DNA of 48,424 nt from Spirochaetaceae bacterium (GTDB lineage: Bacteria > Spirochaetota > Spirochaetia > Treponematales > Breznakiellaceae). A program made the position numbers and the translations under genes. This document shows, in pieces, positions 9,690-18,080 of this stretch; position 1 is the stretch's first letter; each line of letters starts with the position of its first letter. Location: the NCBI GenBank assembly GCA_031280035.1, contig JAITHJ010000048.1, forward strand, positions 1 to 48,424. The letters are read 5' to 3'. Under the pieces are notes generated by a model. The model worked only from the letters and a program-made list of their open reading frames with translations, was not told the origin of the DNA and made no database searches.

Positions 9690-10124
9690 ATGGCAACATT
9701 CAAACTTGAGGTCTTTACTCCTTACCGGCTTTTTTTTTCATCAGAGGTTGAGGCAATAACCCTCCAGCTTGCTGACGGTGAAGCTGGAATATATGCCGGA
9801 CACAGCTTTTTTACAGCGCCTTTTAAAACATGTATTCTTCGTATCCGGGAAATTTCAGACGGATGGAAAGAGGCGTTTATAACCAACGGAATTATCGAAG
9901 TAAAACGTTATAAAACGGTGCTGCTCGCCGATGCCGCTGAATGGCCGTGGGAAATTGACAAGGAGCGCGCGCTGTCGGCAAAGAACGATGCCGAATCGGT
10001 GTTGATAAATACATCATTTAAATTTGAACATAGAACGGCAAAAGAAAAACTTATCCGGGCGCAAACGCGCTTGAATGTAATTAACCATGCTTCACCGGAT
10101 GTATTATCCTCCGGCGCCGGTTAA
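9690..10124 (+). CDS. atpC: F-type ATP synthase subunit epsilon
   Basis: The 144-aa protein begins TFKLEVFTPYRLFFSSEVEAITLQLADGEAGIYAGH, the beta-sandwich pattern of F1 epsilon, and ends in a helical hairpin (KNDAESVLI..AKEKLIRAQTRLNVI). In the complex it is the regulatory and coupling subunit on the central stalk. Ribosome-binding site aaggataagg precedes it. Its stop overlaps by four bases with the stop of the convergent DUF192 gene, so the operon ends here. The pair atpD-atpC is the usual tail of standard atp operons and the head of N-ATPase operons; this sequence alone does not say which. Confidence 0.9.
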   Translation: MATFKLEVFTPYRLFFSSEVEAITLQLADGEAGIYAGHSFFTAPFKTCILRIREISDGWKEAFITNGIIEVKRYKTVLLADAAEWPWEIDKERALSAKNDAESVLINTSFKFEHRTAKEKLIRAQTRLNVINHASPDVLSSGAG

Positions 10125-10600
10125 TTACCAAGCTTTTCAAGAACATTCAGTATATCGCCTTGAGCCACGCCGGATTTATCAAACCAGCCAAGAGGCACCT
10201 CAAGTGCATATCGTAAAGGACGGCGGGATTGTACCGGAGAAAGATCTTTTGGTTTCATGTCATGTATTTCCATTATAACGCCGTCTTTATTTATATATGC
10301 TATTGAAAGCGGAATGAGCGTATTTTTCATCCAGAAAGAAAGCGTACTGTCATCATCAAATACAAATAACATACCGCTGCCATCAGCAAGCGATTTACGA
10401 AACATCAGACCCGATGCTCTTTCATCAGTTGTTCTGGCAATTTCAGCGTTTATACCAATATTTTTTCCATCGTGTGTTCCGATTATAAATTCTTTTGTTT
10501 CAAGTTTAGGCTGCGCTCTTTCATCTTCAGAAGGACATGATACAAAAAACAAAAAGGTAAAAGCACAAAATAAAAATTGAGCAACAGGCCTAGAAGTCAT
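10121..10600 (-). CDS. DUF192 family lipoprotein
   Basis: The 159-aa product starts MTSRPVAQFLFCAFTFLFFVSC, a lipoprotein signal with the acylated cysteine at about residue 22. The mature part has the DUF192 pattern: IARTTDERASGLMFRK, MLFVFDDDSTLSFWMKNTLIPLSIAYI and MEIHDMKP. DUF192 is a small beta-barrel fold found in secreted or membrane-attached proteins; its molecular function is not settled. It overlaps by 11 bases the upstream gene (10590-11144) and is likely in the same transcript. Confidence 0.87.
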   Translation of the reverse strand: MTSRPVAQFLFCAFTFLFFVSCPSEDERAQPKLETKEFIIGTHDGKNIGINAEIARTTDERASGLMFRKSLADGSGMLFVFDDDSTLSFWMKNTLIPLSIAYINKDGVIMEIHDMKPKDLSPVQSRRPLRYALEVPLGWFDKSGVAQGDILNVLEKLGN

Positions 10601-11144
10601 CTAAAAATTCTTCCCGCAACTCTGCCGAACGGGAGCGCACCACACGCGAATCATCAACAAGTGCATCAAAAACCTGTTTATCAATATACTTGACCGTCAA
10701 CGGACGTTCAATTGATATTCTTACGTTATCTTGTTCCCAAACAGCTTCTTTTGGACTAAGAACCTGCGGCTGTCCATATTTTTCAACAAATGCCGTAAAT
10801 ACTGAATAATGATCTATCATTCCGGTGTTCATTGTAAAAGCCATAATAAAAATGGCGCTGTCTTTTAGCTGAAAAAAAGCCCGTTTTATAAAACTAGTTC
10901 CCGCGCTCTCTACAAGATTCTGATCTGATACCGGTAAATATGAAACATCGCGGTCGCCGCGAAATGCAAAATAACTGTCTTTTGTTAATGAAGTCTTCAA
11001 ATCTTCAAGATTCATACCCAAAGAAAATTCACGAAATGTCGTCGGAAGCGGAGTTTTTTCATCTGAAGATTCCGCAGCCTGTGCAATAAGATTTAAATTC
11101 GATATAACAAAAAGGAACACTATTACGGCATATTTCTTCATCAT
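10590..11144 (-). CDS. exported protein of unknown function, 184 aa
   Basis: The preferred start is the ATG at 11144, giving MMKKYAVIVFLFVISNLNLIAQA, a clean signal peptide; the track's TTG at 11180 adds 12 non-signal-like residues. The mature protein (LPTTFREFSLGMNLEDLKTSL...) is about 160 aa, with alternating strands and a conserved-looking FSLGM start seen in many spirochaete periplasmic proteins of unknown role. I cannot name a family. The gene overlaps the DUF192 lipoprotein gene downstream. Confidence 0.7.
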   Translation of the reverse strand: MMKKYAVIVFLFVISNLNLIAQAAESSDEKTPLPTTFREFSLGMNLEDLKTSLTKDSYFAFRGDRDVSYLPVSDQNLVESAGTSFIKRAFFQLKDSAIFIMAFTMNTGMIDHYSVFTAFVEKYGQPQVLSPKEAVWEQDNVRISIERPLTVKYIDKQVFDALVDDSRVVRSRSAELREEFLDDF

Positions 11145-11207
11145 CTGTTCAAATATCGGTAAAACCAGCGTCTTTATCAATACAAATATTATTTATATAA
11201 TACGGCT

Positions 11208-12134
11208 ATGCCTACAAATGAATATGAAAACTGCTGTCTTTGTCCGCACCATTGCGGAGTAAACCGTACCTTAGACAAAAAAGGAGTTTGCGGCGAAACC
11301 TCCCGGCTAAGAATTTCTTGTGCGGTAATACACAAAGGCGAGGAACCGCCCATAACCGGAAATGGAGGTTCAGGAACAGTTTTTATTTCAGGCTGTACGC
11401 TGCATTGTGCATTTTGTCAGAATTATCAAATTTCACAAAATAGCATGGGTAGGATAGTAACTGAAGAAGAATTTATAAAAATTATGCTTGAATTACAGAA
11501 CAAGGGGGCTAATAATATCAATATTGTTACTGGAACTCACCACATTCCAGCGATTATTTCAGCAGCAAAGAAGGCAAAATCATGCGGATTATCAATCCCA
11601 TTGGTCTGGAATTCATCAGGATATGAAACAAAAGAATCACTATGCTTATTAAATGATATTATAGACATATACCTTCCAGACATTAAAACGCTTGATGCTT
11701 CAGCGGCAAAGAAATTTTATAACGCGCCCTTATATCCTAAATATGCGGCGGCAGCGGTAAAACAAATGATATTACACAGGCCAAATAATACTATTATACG
11801 TCATCTTATTATTCCCGGATATTTGGAACTTACAAAAGAGGTCTTAAAATGGTTCTCGCAAAATGCGTCAGGCAAAGCAAAACTTTCACTTATGACACAG
11901 TATACGCCTGTTTATGCGGCGGCAAAAGGGACCGCAATTCCAGACAGATTTATAAATCAGCATGAATACGAAACAGCGCTTTCATGGCTCGATACCTTTG
12001 ATATTGATGACGGATTCTATCAGGAACTGGAAACTGCTACAGATTGGCTGCCCGATTTTAATAAAAGCAACCCGTTTTCTTCCAGATTATCAACGCCGGT
12101 ATGGCACTGGAAATATGGATTTGTTGAGGAATGA
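11208..12134 (+). CDS. PflX-like radical SAM protein (COG1313 type)
   Basis: The radical SAM cluster motif is in SGCTLHCAFCQNYQIS (CxxxCxxC, around residue 65), preceded by an N-terminal cysteine-rich stretch CCLCPHHCGVNR..GVC. This arrangement matches the PflA-homologous PflX/AmmeMemoRadiSam-related group, predicted to use S-adenosylmethionine and a [4Fe-4S] cluster to form a glycyl or substrate radical. The 308-aa length fits. No pyruvate-formate-lyase partner is adjacent, so the substrate is unknown. A GC-rich hairpin follows the stop. Confidence 0.88.
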   Translation: MPTNEYENCCLCPHHCGVNRTLDKKGVCGETSRLRISCAVIHKGEEPPITGNGGSGTVFISGCTLHCAFCQNYQISQNSMGRIVTEEEFIKIMLELQNKGANNINIVTGTHHIPAIISAAKKAKSCGLSIPLVWNSSGYETKESLCLLNDIIDIYLPDIKTLDASAAKKFYNAPLYPKYAAAAVKQMILHRPNNTIIRHLIIPGYLELTKEVLKWFSQNASGKAKLSLMTQYTPVYAAAKGTAIPDRFINQHEYETALSWLDTFDIDDGFYQELETATDWLPDFNKSNPFSSRLSTPVWHWKYGFVEE

Positions 12135-12137
12135 TAC

Positions 12138-12172
12138 AGCCGCCGCTCAAGCTGAAAATGGCGGTTATTAAT
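12138..12172 (+). terminator. probable terminator after the radical SAM gene
   Basis: The inverted repeat agccgcc...ggcggtt (seven pairs including one G-T) starts three bases after the stop and is followed by ttattaattat, a weak T-rich tail. Confidence 0.4.
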
Positions 12173-12216
12173 TATACGTATTATACATAAAAGGCCGCTG
12201 TGATCTGGCAAGTATC

Positions 12217-12242
12217 AAAAAAAAGGCCGGTTTACACCGGCC
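12217..12242 (-). terminator. rho-independent terminator for the DUF362 gene
   Basis: On the minus strand ggccgg tgtaaa ccggcc is followed by an uninterrupted run of eight T. It lies about 90 bases past the stop of the leftward DUF362 gene. Stem and T-tract make this one of the clearest terminators in the window. Confidence 0.75.
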
Positions 12243-12258
12243 CTGCCCTTGAGGCATA

Positions 12259-12296
12259 TGAGAATATAGTGATTTGGGAGGGGAACTATATTCTCA
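12259..12296. repeat. perfect 12-bp inverted repeat in the DUF362 3' UTR
   Basis: tgagaatatagt and actatattctca are exact reverse complements around a 14-base loop gatttgggagggga. It lies between the DUF362 stop and its terminator. The loop is purine-rich on the plus strand. Role unknown; it could be an mRNA-stabilising hairpin or a protein-binding site. Confidence 0.6.
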
Positions 12297-12329
12297 ACAA
12301 TTATATTGTCGGCAATAAATCAGTTTTCT

Positions 12330-13598
12330 TTAATTTTTTAAATTCATATTATAAATAAATATTGAATCTATTTCTGTAGTTGCCGGAATACCGGCGTTTT
12401 TTACTTCAAAAAGGCTTTTTTTCAGCCAATAACCAAAAGAAATGGTATCTTTACTGTCCGGATCCATTAATTTTGCACGAACATTTCCGGCCGATTCGGC
12501 GGCAGGAGTCAAAATATACTTTGCCGCCCACCAATCAAGCGCAAACGGATCTGTACTGGCGGCTATTATATTCTTTTGCACAGCAGTATTATATAATGAG
12601 GCCGGTCCGCGTTGCGGACATATATAAATCATATCAAGAATATTCAAAACGGGGAAACGTGTCTCTACCATCAATGTTCCAAGTCCTCCAAAACCAACGC
12701 TTTTATGTGGCGATAAATCAGTAAGCGCGTCTGATGGAATTCCCATATATGATTTAACAGCGCCTGTTACATGAAAAAGCTGATGCGACTTTAATACCGG
12801 AACATTTATCACACGAAGTTTTTTTGTATCATAGGTTTTTGAAAGGTGATTCCAGACGCCATATTTAAAACTAACCTGCGTACCATATTTTGTCGTCCAT
12901 TTAGCATAACTTATCTGAATACCGGTTGGTTTTATGCCGGACTCAACCACATATCCGTCATTATTGTCCCCGGAAGAAAATTCGCTGACCTTCTTTTTGG
13001 TAATGTTATCCCACAAGATGCTGGAAATTTTATAATTGCGCCTTGCAAAATAATCTATAACATTCTGAGCAGACTGGCTTTTGTCTTTTGCGTTTGATGC
13101 CGCCCAATTGAAATTTCCGCCATTTCCTTCAGACCCGAACATCCCCTGCCCGTTATCAGCAATGATAATTTCTCCATTAAATCCTGACGGATGATCAACA
13201 ATAAACTGAATTAAATTTTTCAGTAAGTCAGTATTAGTTCCACCACGTTCAGCCCATTTCGAATTAATCTTTATCAGAACAACGTCATTTTCACCTATAA
13301 TGCCATCATTATCTTTTATACGGTAGAAATCAATATCTTTTAGTTCCGAAAGAAGCGTGAGAACTCCCTTATCGGTTCCATTAGTATTTTCTATAACATT
13401 TATAACAGAACCATACGCCATCGAAAAAGTATGCAATATAGTATCTGTACCAGGAATATCACGTAAAGGTATTTTGTTTTCCCGCAAATTAATGACTATT
13501 TCTCCGGTTTTTTCACTCGCGGAAGCGGCTATAGAAATGAAACTTGCAACAACTGCAATGGCCGCTATAATTAGAAAATTTTTATATTTTAATTTCAT
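12330..13598 (-). CDS. exported DUF362 domain protein
   Basis: A 422-aa protein with a signal peptide (KYKNFLIIAAIAVVASFISIAASAS). It contains DUF362 blocks: VVLIKINSKWAERGGTNTDLLKNLI, VINVPVLKSHQLFHVTGAVKSYMG and ASTDPFALDWWAAKYIL. DUF362 proteins are often found with iron-sulphur modules, but no ferredoxin-type cysteine motif is present here, and this copy is exported. The function is unknown. It is monocistronic as far as can be seen, with its own terminator downstream. Confidence 0.8.
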   Translation of the reverse strand: MKLKYKNFLIIAAIAVVASFISIAASASEKTGEIVINLRENKIPLRDIPGTDTILHTFSMAYGSVINVIENTNGTDKGVLTLLSELKDIDFYRIKDNDGIIGENDVVLIKINSKWAERGGTNTDLLKNLIQFIVDHPSGFNGEIIIADNGQGMFGSEGNGGNFNWAASNAKDKSQSAQNVIDYFARRNYKISSILWDNITKKKVSEFSSGDNNDGYVVESGIKPTGIQISYAKWTTKYGTQVSFKYGVWNHLSKTYDTKKLRVINVPVLKSHQLFHVTGAVKSYMGIPSDALTDLSPHKSVGFGGLGTLMVETRFPVLNILDMIYICPQRGPASLYNTAVQKNIIAASTDPFALDWWAAKYILTPAAESAGNVRAKLMDPDSKDTISFGYWLKKSLFEVKNAGIPATTEIDSIFIYNMNLKN

Positions 13599-13943
13599 CG
13601 GTATTAAACTCCCATTCTCTACTACATCTACTTATATATAATATATAATTGCCGGATAATTTTTTCTGTTTATAGAAAAAGCTGATTGCTGATTTTTAAC
13701 AACACGATAATGACACAATGACGGCATATTCTGCGTTATAACCAGCGGCCAGCAGGCGTTGTAAGGATATAGTAAAATGTCTTAGACAAGACACAAGAAT
13801 TACAAGACCAAAGTCTCATCAAAAACAGAAGCCGCTGCCAACAAAAGATAACACCGGCAGGCAAAAATAAAAGCCGGCCGGTGGAATTAGAAAAAATATT
13901 AAATAAAAATAAACATACTTTAAGTTTAATAAAATTATAAAAA
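13599..13943. other. intergenic region, 345 bases
   Basis: Low-complexity AT-rich sequence between two leftward genes. It holds a candidate hairpin for the HEAT-repeat gene (listed) and presumably the promoter of the DUF362 gene. The 75-aa minus-strand track ORF at 13736 overlaps the end of the HEAT gene and looks spurious. Confidence 0.4.
13852..13883 (-). terminator. possible terminator hairpin after the HEAT-repeat gene
   Basis: caccggc and gccggtg form a seven-base stem about 60 bases past the stop on the minus strand. The following bases (ttatctttt) are only moderately T-rich, and the loop is long. Confidence 0.35.
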
Positions 13944-14666
13944 CTAGCGCTTGCTTTTAGCAAGAGTCATCAGTACCGATTTGGCTCTGTCCCGTACGGA
14001 TGTTATGTATTTATAGTTACTCGATATACCGCGTACTTTTTCAAGCGTATCGGAATATATTCTTTTTTCATCGTCTGTCGTCTGCTGCATCTTTGGAATA
14101 AATATCTCAATTGCTTCAAGATAAGATAACGCAAGACGATTATCAGGATTCATTGCGTTAAAACGATTAAAAATCCAGTTAGCCGTATCAAGCGTCCGTC
14201 CCTTCTCGTTAGAGCCTATTTTGGTAAGAGAACGGAAAGCCGCTGTTATAACAGCGGGTTCTTCCTCAACTAGCGCCACTTTAACAAGCGCTTCAGAAGC
14301 CTCTTTGGTGCCAATTTCCCCAAGGTATTCTACCGCCCTAATACGTACTTCAGCATAATTGTTCGCCACACGTCCTTCAGAACGGTTTTTGTTCAAGATA
14401 CCTTCCAGCGCAAGGTCTTGTAATACAGCACGCATTTCATCACTTTTATCGCCGCTTTCAATTGCTTCACGGATATAATCCAAAGCAATGAGCTTTCCTT
14501 CGCGATCTTCAGATTGCGCCTGCTCGCGTATTACCATTACCGGAACAGATTCCTTCAAATAGAATTCCTCAACGGATATCTCGGAACTCTTGCCCTGCTG
14601 GGCAGCCAAAGACAGAACAGATACTGCCGCAAGTGCTGTTACAAAAACACTTTTTTTAAGTTTCAT
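13944..14666 (-). CDS. exported HEAT-repeat-like protein, 240 aa
   Basis: A signal peptide (MKLKKSVFVTALAAVSVLSLAAQ) precedes an all-helical protein. Several units have the HEAT pattern, for example NYAEVRIRAVEYLGEIGTKE followed by ASEALVKVALVEEEPAVITA, so it is likely a periplasmic helical-repeat scaffold for protein-protein contact. A strong ribosome-binding site (taggaggattttATG) fixes the start. It follows the lipoprotein gene (14676-15188) by nine bases, so the two form an operon. Function unknown. Confidence 0.8.
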   Translation of the reverse strand: MKLKKSVFVTALAAVSVLSLAAQQGKSSEISVEEFYLKESVPVMVIREQAQSEDREGKLIALDYIREAIESGDKSDEMRAVLQDLALEGILNKNRSEGRVANNYAEVRIRAVEYLGEIGTKEASEALVKVALVEEEPAVITAAFRSLTKIGSNEKGRTLDTANWIFNRFNAMNPDNRLALSYLEAIEIFIPKMQQTTDDEKRIYSDTLEKVRGISSNYKYITSVRDRAKSVLMTLAKSKR

Positions 14667-14675
14667 AAAATCCTC

Positions 14676-15188
14676 CTACTTAACAATTCGCCAAGAATCA
14701 CCGTTTCTTTCAAGCTCGTAAATGAGCAGCCGCTGACCCTTTTCTTCCATAAAAGCTTTTACCCTATTTTCTGATAGAAATTCAATATCGTCAACCCTCA
14801 AGTTGGAACGCGATGGAACTACCACATGAATAAAGTAATCAAAAAGAGTCTTAAGCACAACACCCTGTTGTTTTAGGCGCTCAGACATAGACGCCTGTTC
14901 AAGATTATTTTTGGATTCAAGACGTTCCTTGTACTTTGGTTCAAGATATTTTGTCCATGCGCTAAAATCCTTTCGCTGTATTATTTTATTTACATCTCCG
15001 ACGAATTTATTTGCATCGATTCGTACAATCTCTTTTTCTTCTTTAGTAATGGAATTTGGATTAAAAACCGGACTTTTATCTACAGTAGTCTGTACCTGAA
15101 CGGAATGACCGTCTGACTTAATATCAGCCGTACCGCATGAAAAAAACATCAATGAAACAAATACATAGACTGGAAATTTAATTATCAT
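14676..15188 (-). CDS. lipoprotein of unknown function, 170 aa
   Basis: The N-terminus MIIKFPVYVFVSLMFFSCGTADIK is a lipoprotein signal with lipobox MFFSC, so the mature protein is probably membrane-anchored. The mature part carries a helical region (KEEKEIVRIDANKFVGDVNKII) and a C-terminal beta section ending NGDSWRIVK, a layout seen in small NTF2-like/lumazine-binding-type lipoproteins. That comparison is structural guesswork. It is the first gene of a two-gene operon with the HEAT-repeat protein. Confidence 0.75.
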   Translation of the reverse strand: MIIKFPVYVFVSLMFFSCGTADIKSDGHSVQVQTTVDKSPVFNPNSITKEEKEIVRIDANKFVGDVNKIIQRKDFSAWTKYLEPKYKERLESKNNLEQASMSERLKQQGVVLKTLFDYFIHVVVPSRSNLRVDDIEFLSENRVKAFMEEKGQRLLIYELERNGDSWRIVK

Positions 15189-15365
15189 AGTAAAAATATC
15201 GGCAGAATAATGAGTATTTTCAATAGTATATAAAACGTTTTGTTCCTAATTTTCAGTTATTGATAAAAACCGGACGGCGGGCTTGACTGTCCCTCCGGTT
15301 TTGAGCCTATTATAGATGAATCCGCAAAAGACTGGAAAAGTTACGTGGATTTATTATAGAAAACG

Positions 15366-16472
15366 ATGTCTGGTAACAGTTTTGGCAAAATATTCAGAGT
15401 AACGACTTTTGGCGAATCGCACGGACCGGCTACAGGCTGCGTAATAGACGGCTGTCCGTCCGGACTTCCGTTTACGGCTGAGGCAGTAAACCGCGAACTT
15501 GCACGGCGTAGGCCCGGCGGCGGAGGCGCGGCAACACTGCGGCGCGAAGCGGACGAATGTGAAATATTATCAGGTGTTTTTCAAGGGACAACGCTTGGTA
15601 CGCCAATCGCCATAATCATAAGAAACACCTCCCAGCGCAGTGCAGATTACGATGTATTAAAAGATGTATTCAGGCCGGGACACGCCGATTGGTGCTGGGA
15701 AACGAAATTTGGACTGCGCGATCATAACGGAGGAGGCCGAAGTTCCGGACGAGAGACAGCGGCGCGCGTTGCCGCAGGAGCTTTAGCAAAAATGCTGCTT
15801 GCGCACTTCGGTATTGAAATACGCGCATGGACTGGAGCGATCGCCGGCATAATAGCGCCTGAGCCGCAGGAAAATGGATTCGATCTTCAGGAAGCAGAAA
15901 ACAACAGTCTGCGAATTCCCTGCTCAAAAACTGCCGTCATAATCGAAAAACACATAGAAAAATTACGAAAGGCCGGAGACAGCGCAGGAGGCATAGTTAT
16001 ATGCCGCGCTGCCGGCGTTCCAGCCGGACTTGGCGAGCCTGTTTTTGAGAAACTCGACGCGCTCATATCTCAAGCAATACTTTCAATAGGAGCCGCTAAA
16101 AGCATTGAGTTCGGAAACGGATTTAATGCGGCGGCGGCTTCAGGTTATGAAAATAATGATACGCCCATTCCTGCGAAAGACAGCGTAACCTTTGACGGAA
16201 TGCCGCCGGTTTCTTTTGCATCAAACCGCGCCGGCGGCGTTTTGGGCGGAATATCAACTGGAATGCCGCTGGAGTTTCGCGTGGCCTTCAAACCAGTGCC
16301 ATCGGTTTCAAAAGAACAAAAAACAGTAGACAAAAATGGGCATGAATGTTCAATTTCAATACAAGGCAGACATGATATATGCGTATGCCCCCGAGCCGTT
16401 CCCGTTGTTGAAGCTATGACAGCGCTGGTTCTTGCCGATTTAATGCTGCAACGCCGCTGTAACAGATTATAG
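15366..16472 (+). CDS. aroC: chorismate synthase
   Basis: AroC converts 5-enolpyruvylshikimate-3-phosphate to chorismate using reduced FMN, the last step of the shikimate pathway to aromatic amino acids and folate. Family signatures are GNSFGKIFRVTTFGESHG at the N-terminus, FRPGHADWCWETKFGLRD, GGGRSSGRETAARVAAG (FMN and substrate contacts) and RHDICVCPRAVPVVEAM at the C-terminus. Length (368 aa) is normal. The start ATG has only a weak ribosome-binding site. It is surrounded by leftward genes, so it is probably a single-gene unit; a TTGACT...TATTAT pair upstream has a 19-base spacer and is only a possible promoter. Confidence 0.96.
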   Translation: MSGNSFGKIFRVTTFGESHGPATGCVIDGCPSGLPFTAEAVNRELARRRPGGGGAATLRREADECEILSGVFQGTTLGTPIAIIIRNTSQRSADYDVLKDVFRPGHADWCWETKFGLRDHNGGGRSSGRETAARVAAGALAKMLLAHFGIEIRAWTGAIAGIIAPEPQENGFDLQEAENNSLRIPCSKTAVIIEKHIEKLRKAGDSAGGIVICRAAGVPAGLGEPVFEKLDALISQAILSIGAAKSIEFGNGFNAAAASGYENNDTPIPAKDSVTFDGMPPVSFASNRAGGVLGGISTGMPLEFRVAFKPVPSVSKEQKTVDKNGHECSISIQGRHDICVCPRAVPVVEAMTALVLADLMLQRRCNRL

Positions 16473-16549
16473 CTGATAAATTAAGCGGCTCAAAATTTCT
16501 ACAAACTTTCAATGCCAACGCGGAGGCATACCACTAAAAGACGCCTTAG

Positions 16550-16624
16550 TCGGGCAACCCGGATTTGAACCGGGGACCCCAAGTCCCCCAGACTTGTACG
16601 CTAAACCAGCTGCGCTATTGCCCG
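16550..16624 (-). tRNA. tRNA-Pro (anticodon GGG)
   Basis: On the minus strand the sequence folds as acceptor CGGGCAA/TTGCCCG, D-arm GCGC/GCGT, anticodon arm CAAGT-CTGGGGG-ACTTG, short variable loop and T-arm CCCGG-TTCAAAT-CCGGG. The 7-base anticodon loop has T33, anticodon GGG and G37, as expected for a tRNA reading CCC/CCU. The discriminator is A, and the CCA tail is not encoded (the genome reads CTA). Confidence 0.95.
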
Positions 16625-16643
16625 GCTAAGACACCCTGGTACA

Positions 16644-16681
16644 ATTAAAAGGGCGCGTGCAAAACACGCCTCCCTTTTAGG
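16644..16681 (-). terminator. terminator between the 86-aa gene and tRNA-Pro
   Basis: aaaaggg-c-gcgtg / cacgc-ct-ccctttt is a long inverted repeat with A/T flanks on both sides, so it can act in either direction. It sits seven bases after the stop of the leftward 86-aa gene and before the leftward tRNA. Confidence 0.65.
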
Positions 16682-16687
16682 TGAAAA

Positions 16688-16948
16688 TTATTTTTTCTTT
16701 CCGCCCTTCCCTGCTGAAGACGAAGTTTTCTTTTTCGCGGGAGAAGCAGCAGCCTGCTTTACCTCAACCCTATCAAGCGACTGAGCCGGAAAAGTAGCCG
16801 ATTGACTTTCGCCTGCAGAGGAAAACCATACAGTAGTTACCTGTTTTGCCTCCTCATTAACAGACAAAACAACCATTTTAGGACTATTTGGAAGTCCAGA
16901 TACTGAAACCAGATCCGCAATAAGCGAATTTGTTGCACGTACACTCAT
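16688..16948 (-). CDS. small protein with a lysine-rich tail, 86 aa
   Basis: Not recognised. The first ~60 residues look like a compact beta domain (KMVVLSVNEEAKQVTTVWFS), and the last 20 are Ala/Ser/Lys-rich (AASPAKKKTSSSAGKGGKKK), like the disordered basic tails of nucleic-acid-binding proteins. aaggagaa precedes the ATG and a good terminator follows, so expression is likely. There is no signal peptide. A DNA- or RNA-binding role is only a guess from the tail. Confidence 0.7.
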   Translation of the reverse strand: MSVRATNSLIADLVSVSGLPNSPKMVVLSVNEEAKQVTTVWFSSAGESQSATFPAQSLDRVEVKQAAASPAKKKTSSSAGKGGKKK

Positions 16949-17051
16949 TTATTTCTCCTTAAAATAATAAATTAATTATAGCAAATTTTAGAGCTTTACG
17001 CAATGTTGTCCGCCACTTGCCTTGCAACAAGATGGACAGAAATAACACAAA

Positions 17052-17255
17052 TCAATACTCGGATTTACCACGCCTTGTTTTTTTTATCAATTTCCGGCGA
17101 AGTGCTTTATTTTTCCGGTTAAGTATTGTTGAGGGTTTTTCATAATACTCCCGTTTTTTGAACTCACGAATAATGCCTTCTTTTTCAACCATTCTTTTGA
17201 AACGTTTTATCGCCCTCTCTAATGGTTCACTGTCATCAACAGTAATATGCGCCAA
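17052..17255 (-). CDS. rpsU: 30S ribosomal protein S21
   Basis: A 67-aa, very basic protein with the S21 pattern: [33 protein letters not shown] followed by [18 protein letters not shown]21 binds the 3' end of 16S rRNA and helps start translation. The start has an ideal ribosome-binding site (aaggaggtgat). It stands between the pseudouridine synthase and the 86-aa gene, all leftward. Confidence 0.96.
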   Translation of the reverse strand: MAHITVDDSEPLERAIKRFKRMVEKEGIIREFKKREYYEKPSTILNRKNKALRRKLIKKTRRGKSEY

Positions 17256-17351
17256 GTAACATCACCTCCTTACATAAACTAATCATAAGGCAGAGTCTGA
17301 CATACAATCAAAAAAGTTACAAGTACAAACCACTCAGTAAAAGGGCATACG

Positions 17352-18080
17352 CTAATAATTTCCGCGTTTCATAAGACTGTTAATCTGTTCAGGGGAAAGA
17401 CTCCTTGTTTTTCCTTCAGTAAGCCCGTCTAAAAGCACACAGCCTATTCTAATACGCCTTAGTACTGTTGGATGAAGGTGGAAATATGAAAAAACCCGCC
17501 GAATTTCACGATTTTTGCCTTCTACAAGAGTTATGCGTACGGACTTTCCAGTTATCTTCTCTATTTTAATGCACCTGTAAAAAATATTTTCTATAGTAAT
17601 GCCTTCAAAAAAGGCGTGTAGTAATTCTTCCGGTATAATCTGTGATGTTTCAACTATATATTCCTTTTCAATTCCACATGACGGATGAGTAAGCGAGACG
17701 GCAAATTCACCGTCATTTGTCCAAATGATAAGTCCCGATGAACGAAAATCAAGCCGGCCGGCGCTGTAAAGCCTCTCGGTAATTTTTGACGGAAGCAGAT
17801 CGCGGGCAAGAGGACGATTCAGAGGATCTCTTTGCGAGCATAAATAAAATGGCGGCTTATTCATCACAATATAGTGAAAATGTTTTTCCGGCGTTACGGC
17901 TTTGCCGTCAACACAAACAAAATCTTCTACGCAAACTTTAGAACCCAGCGTCGTAATAATAGTACCATTTACGCTGACTCTGCCGGCAGCGATGATTTTT
18001 TCACATTCTCTGCGAGAAGCAACGCCTGCATGAGCAAGATAAACATGCAATCTAATGTTATCTTCATTCGGCTTACACAT
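17352..18080 (-). CDS. 16S/23S rRNA pseudouridine synthase (RsuA/RluB family)
   Basis: Residues 10-60 form an S4 RNA-binding domain (RLHVYLAHAGVASRRECEKIIAAGRVSVNG). The catalytic domain follows with the aspartate motif RLYSAGRLDFRSSGLIIWTNDGE and the C-terminal EGKNREIRRVFSYF block of the RsuA/RluB/RluE/RluF group, enzymes that isomerise a specific uridine in rRNA. The start at 18080 gives 242 aa and begins just before the S4 domain; the track start at 18146 adds a hydrophobic stretch that belongs to the upstream gene's region. Its first codons overlap the stop of the upstream gene by eight bases, indicating translational coupling. Confidence 0.93.
   Translation of the reverse strand: MCKPNEDNIRLHVYLAHAGVASRRECEKIIAAGRVSVNGTIITTLGSKVCVEDFVCVDGKAVTPEKHFHYIVMNKPPFYLCSQRDPLNRPLARDLLPSKITERLYSAGRLDFRSSGLIIWTNDGEFAVSLTHPSCGIEKEYIVETSQIIPEELLHAFFEGITIENIFYRCIKIEKITGKSVRITLVEGKNREIRRVFSYFHLHPTVLRRIRIGCVLLDGLTEGKTRSLSPEQINSLMKRGNY

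Noticed and set aside
13736-13963. 75-aa minus-strand ORF with hydrophobic composition
   Set aside because: It overlaps the 3' end of the HEAT-repeat gene, contains the hairpin region, has no ribosome-binding site and resembles no family.
15279-15318. TTGACT...TATTAT as aroC promoter
   Set aside because: The spacer is 19 bases, too long for a confident call; mentioned only under aroC.
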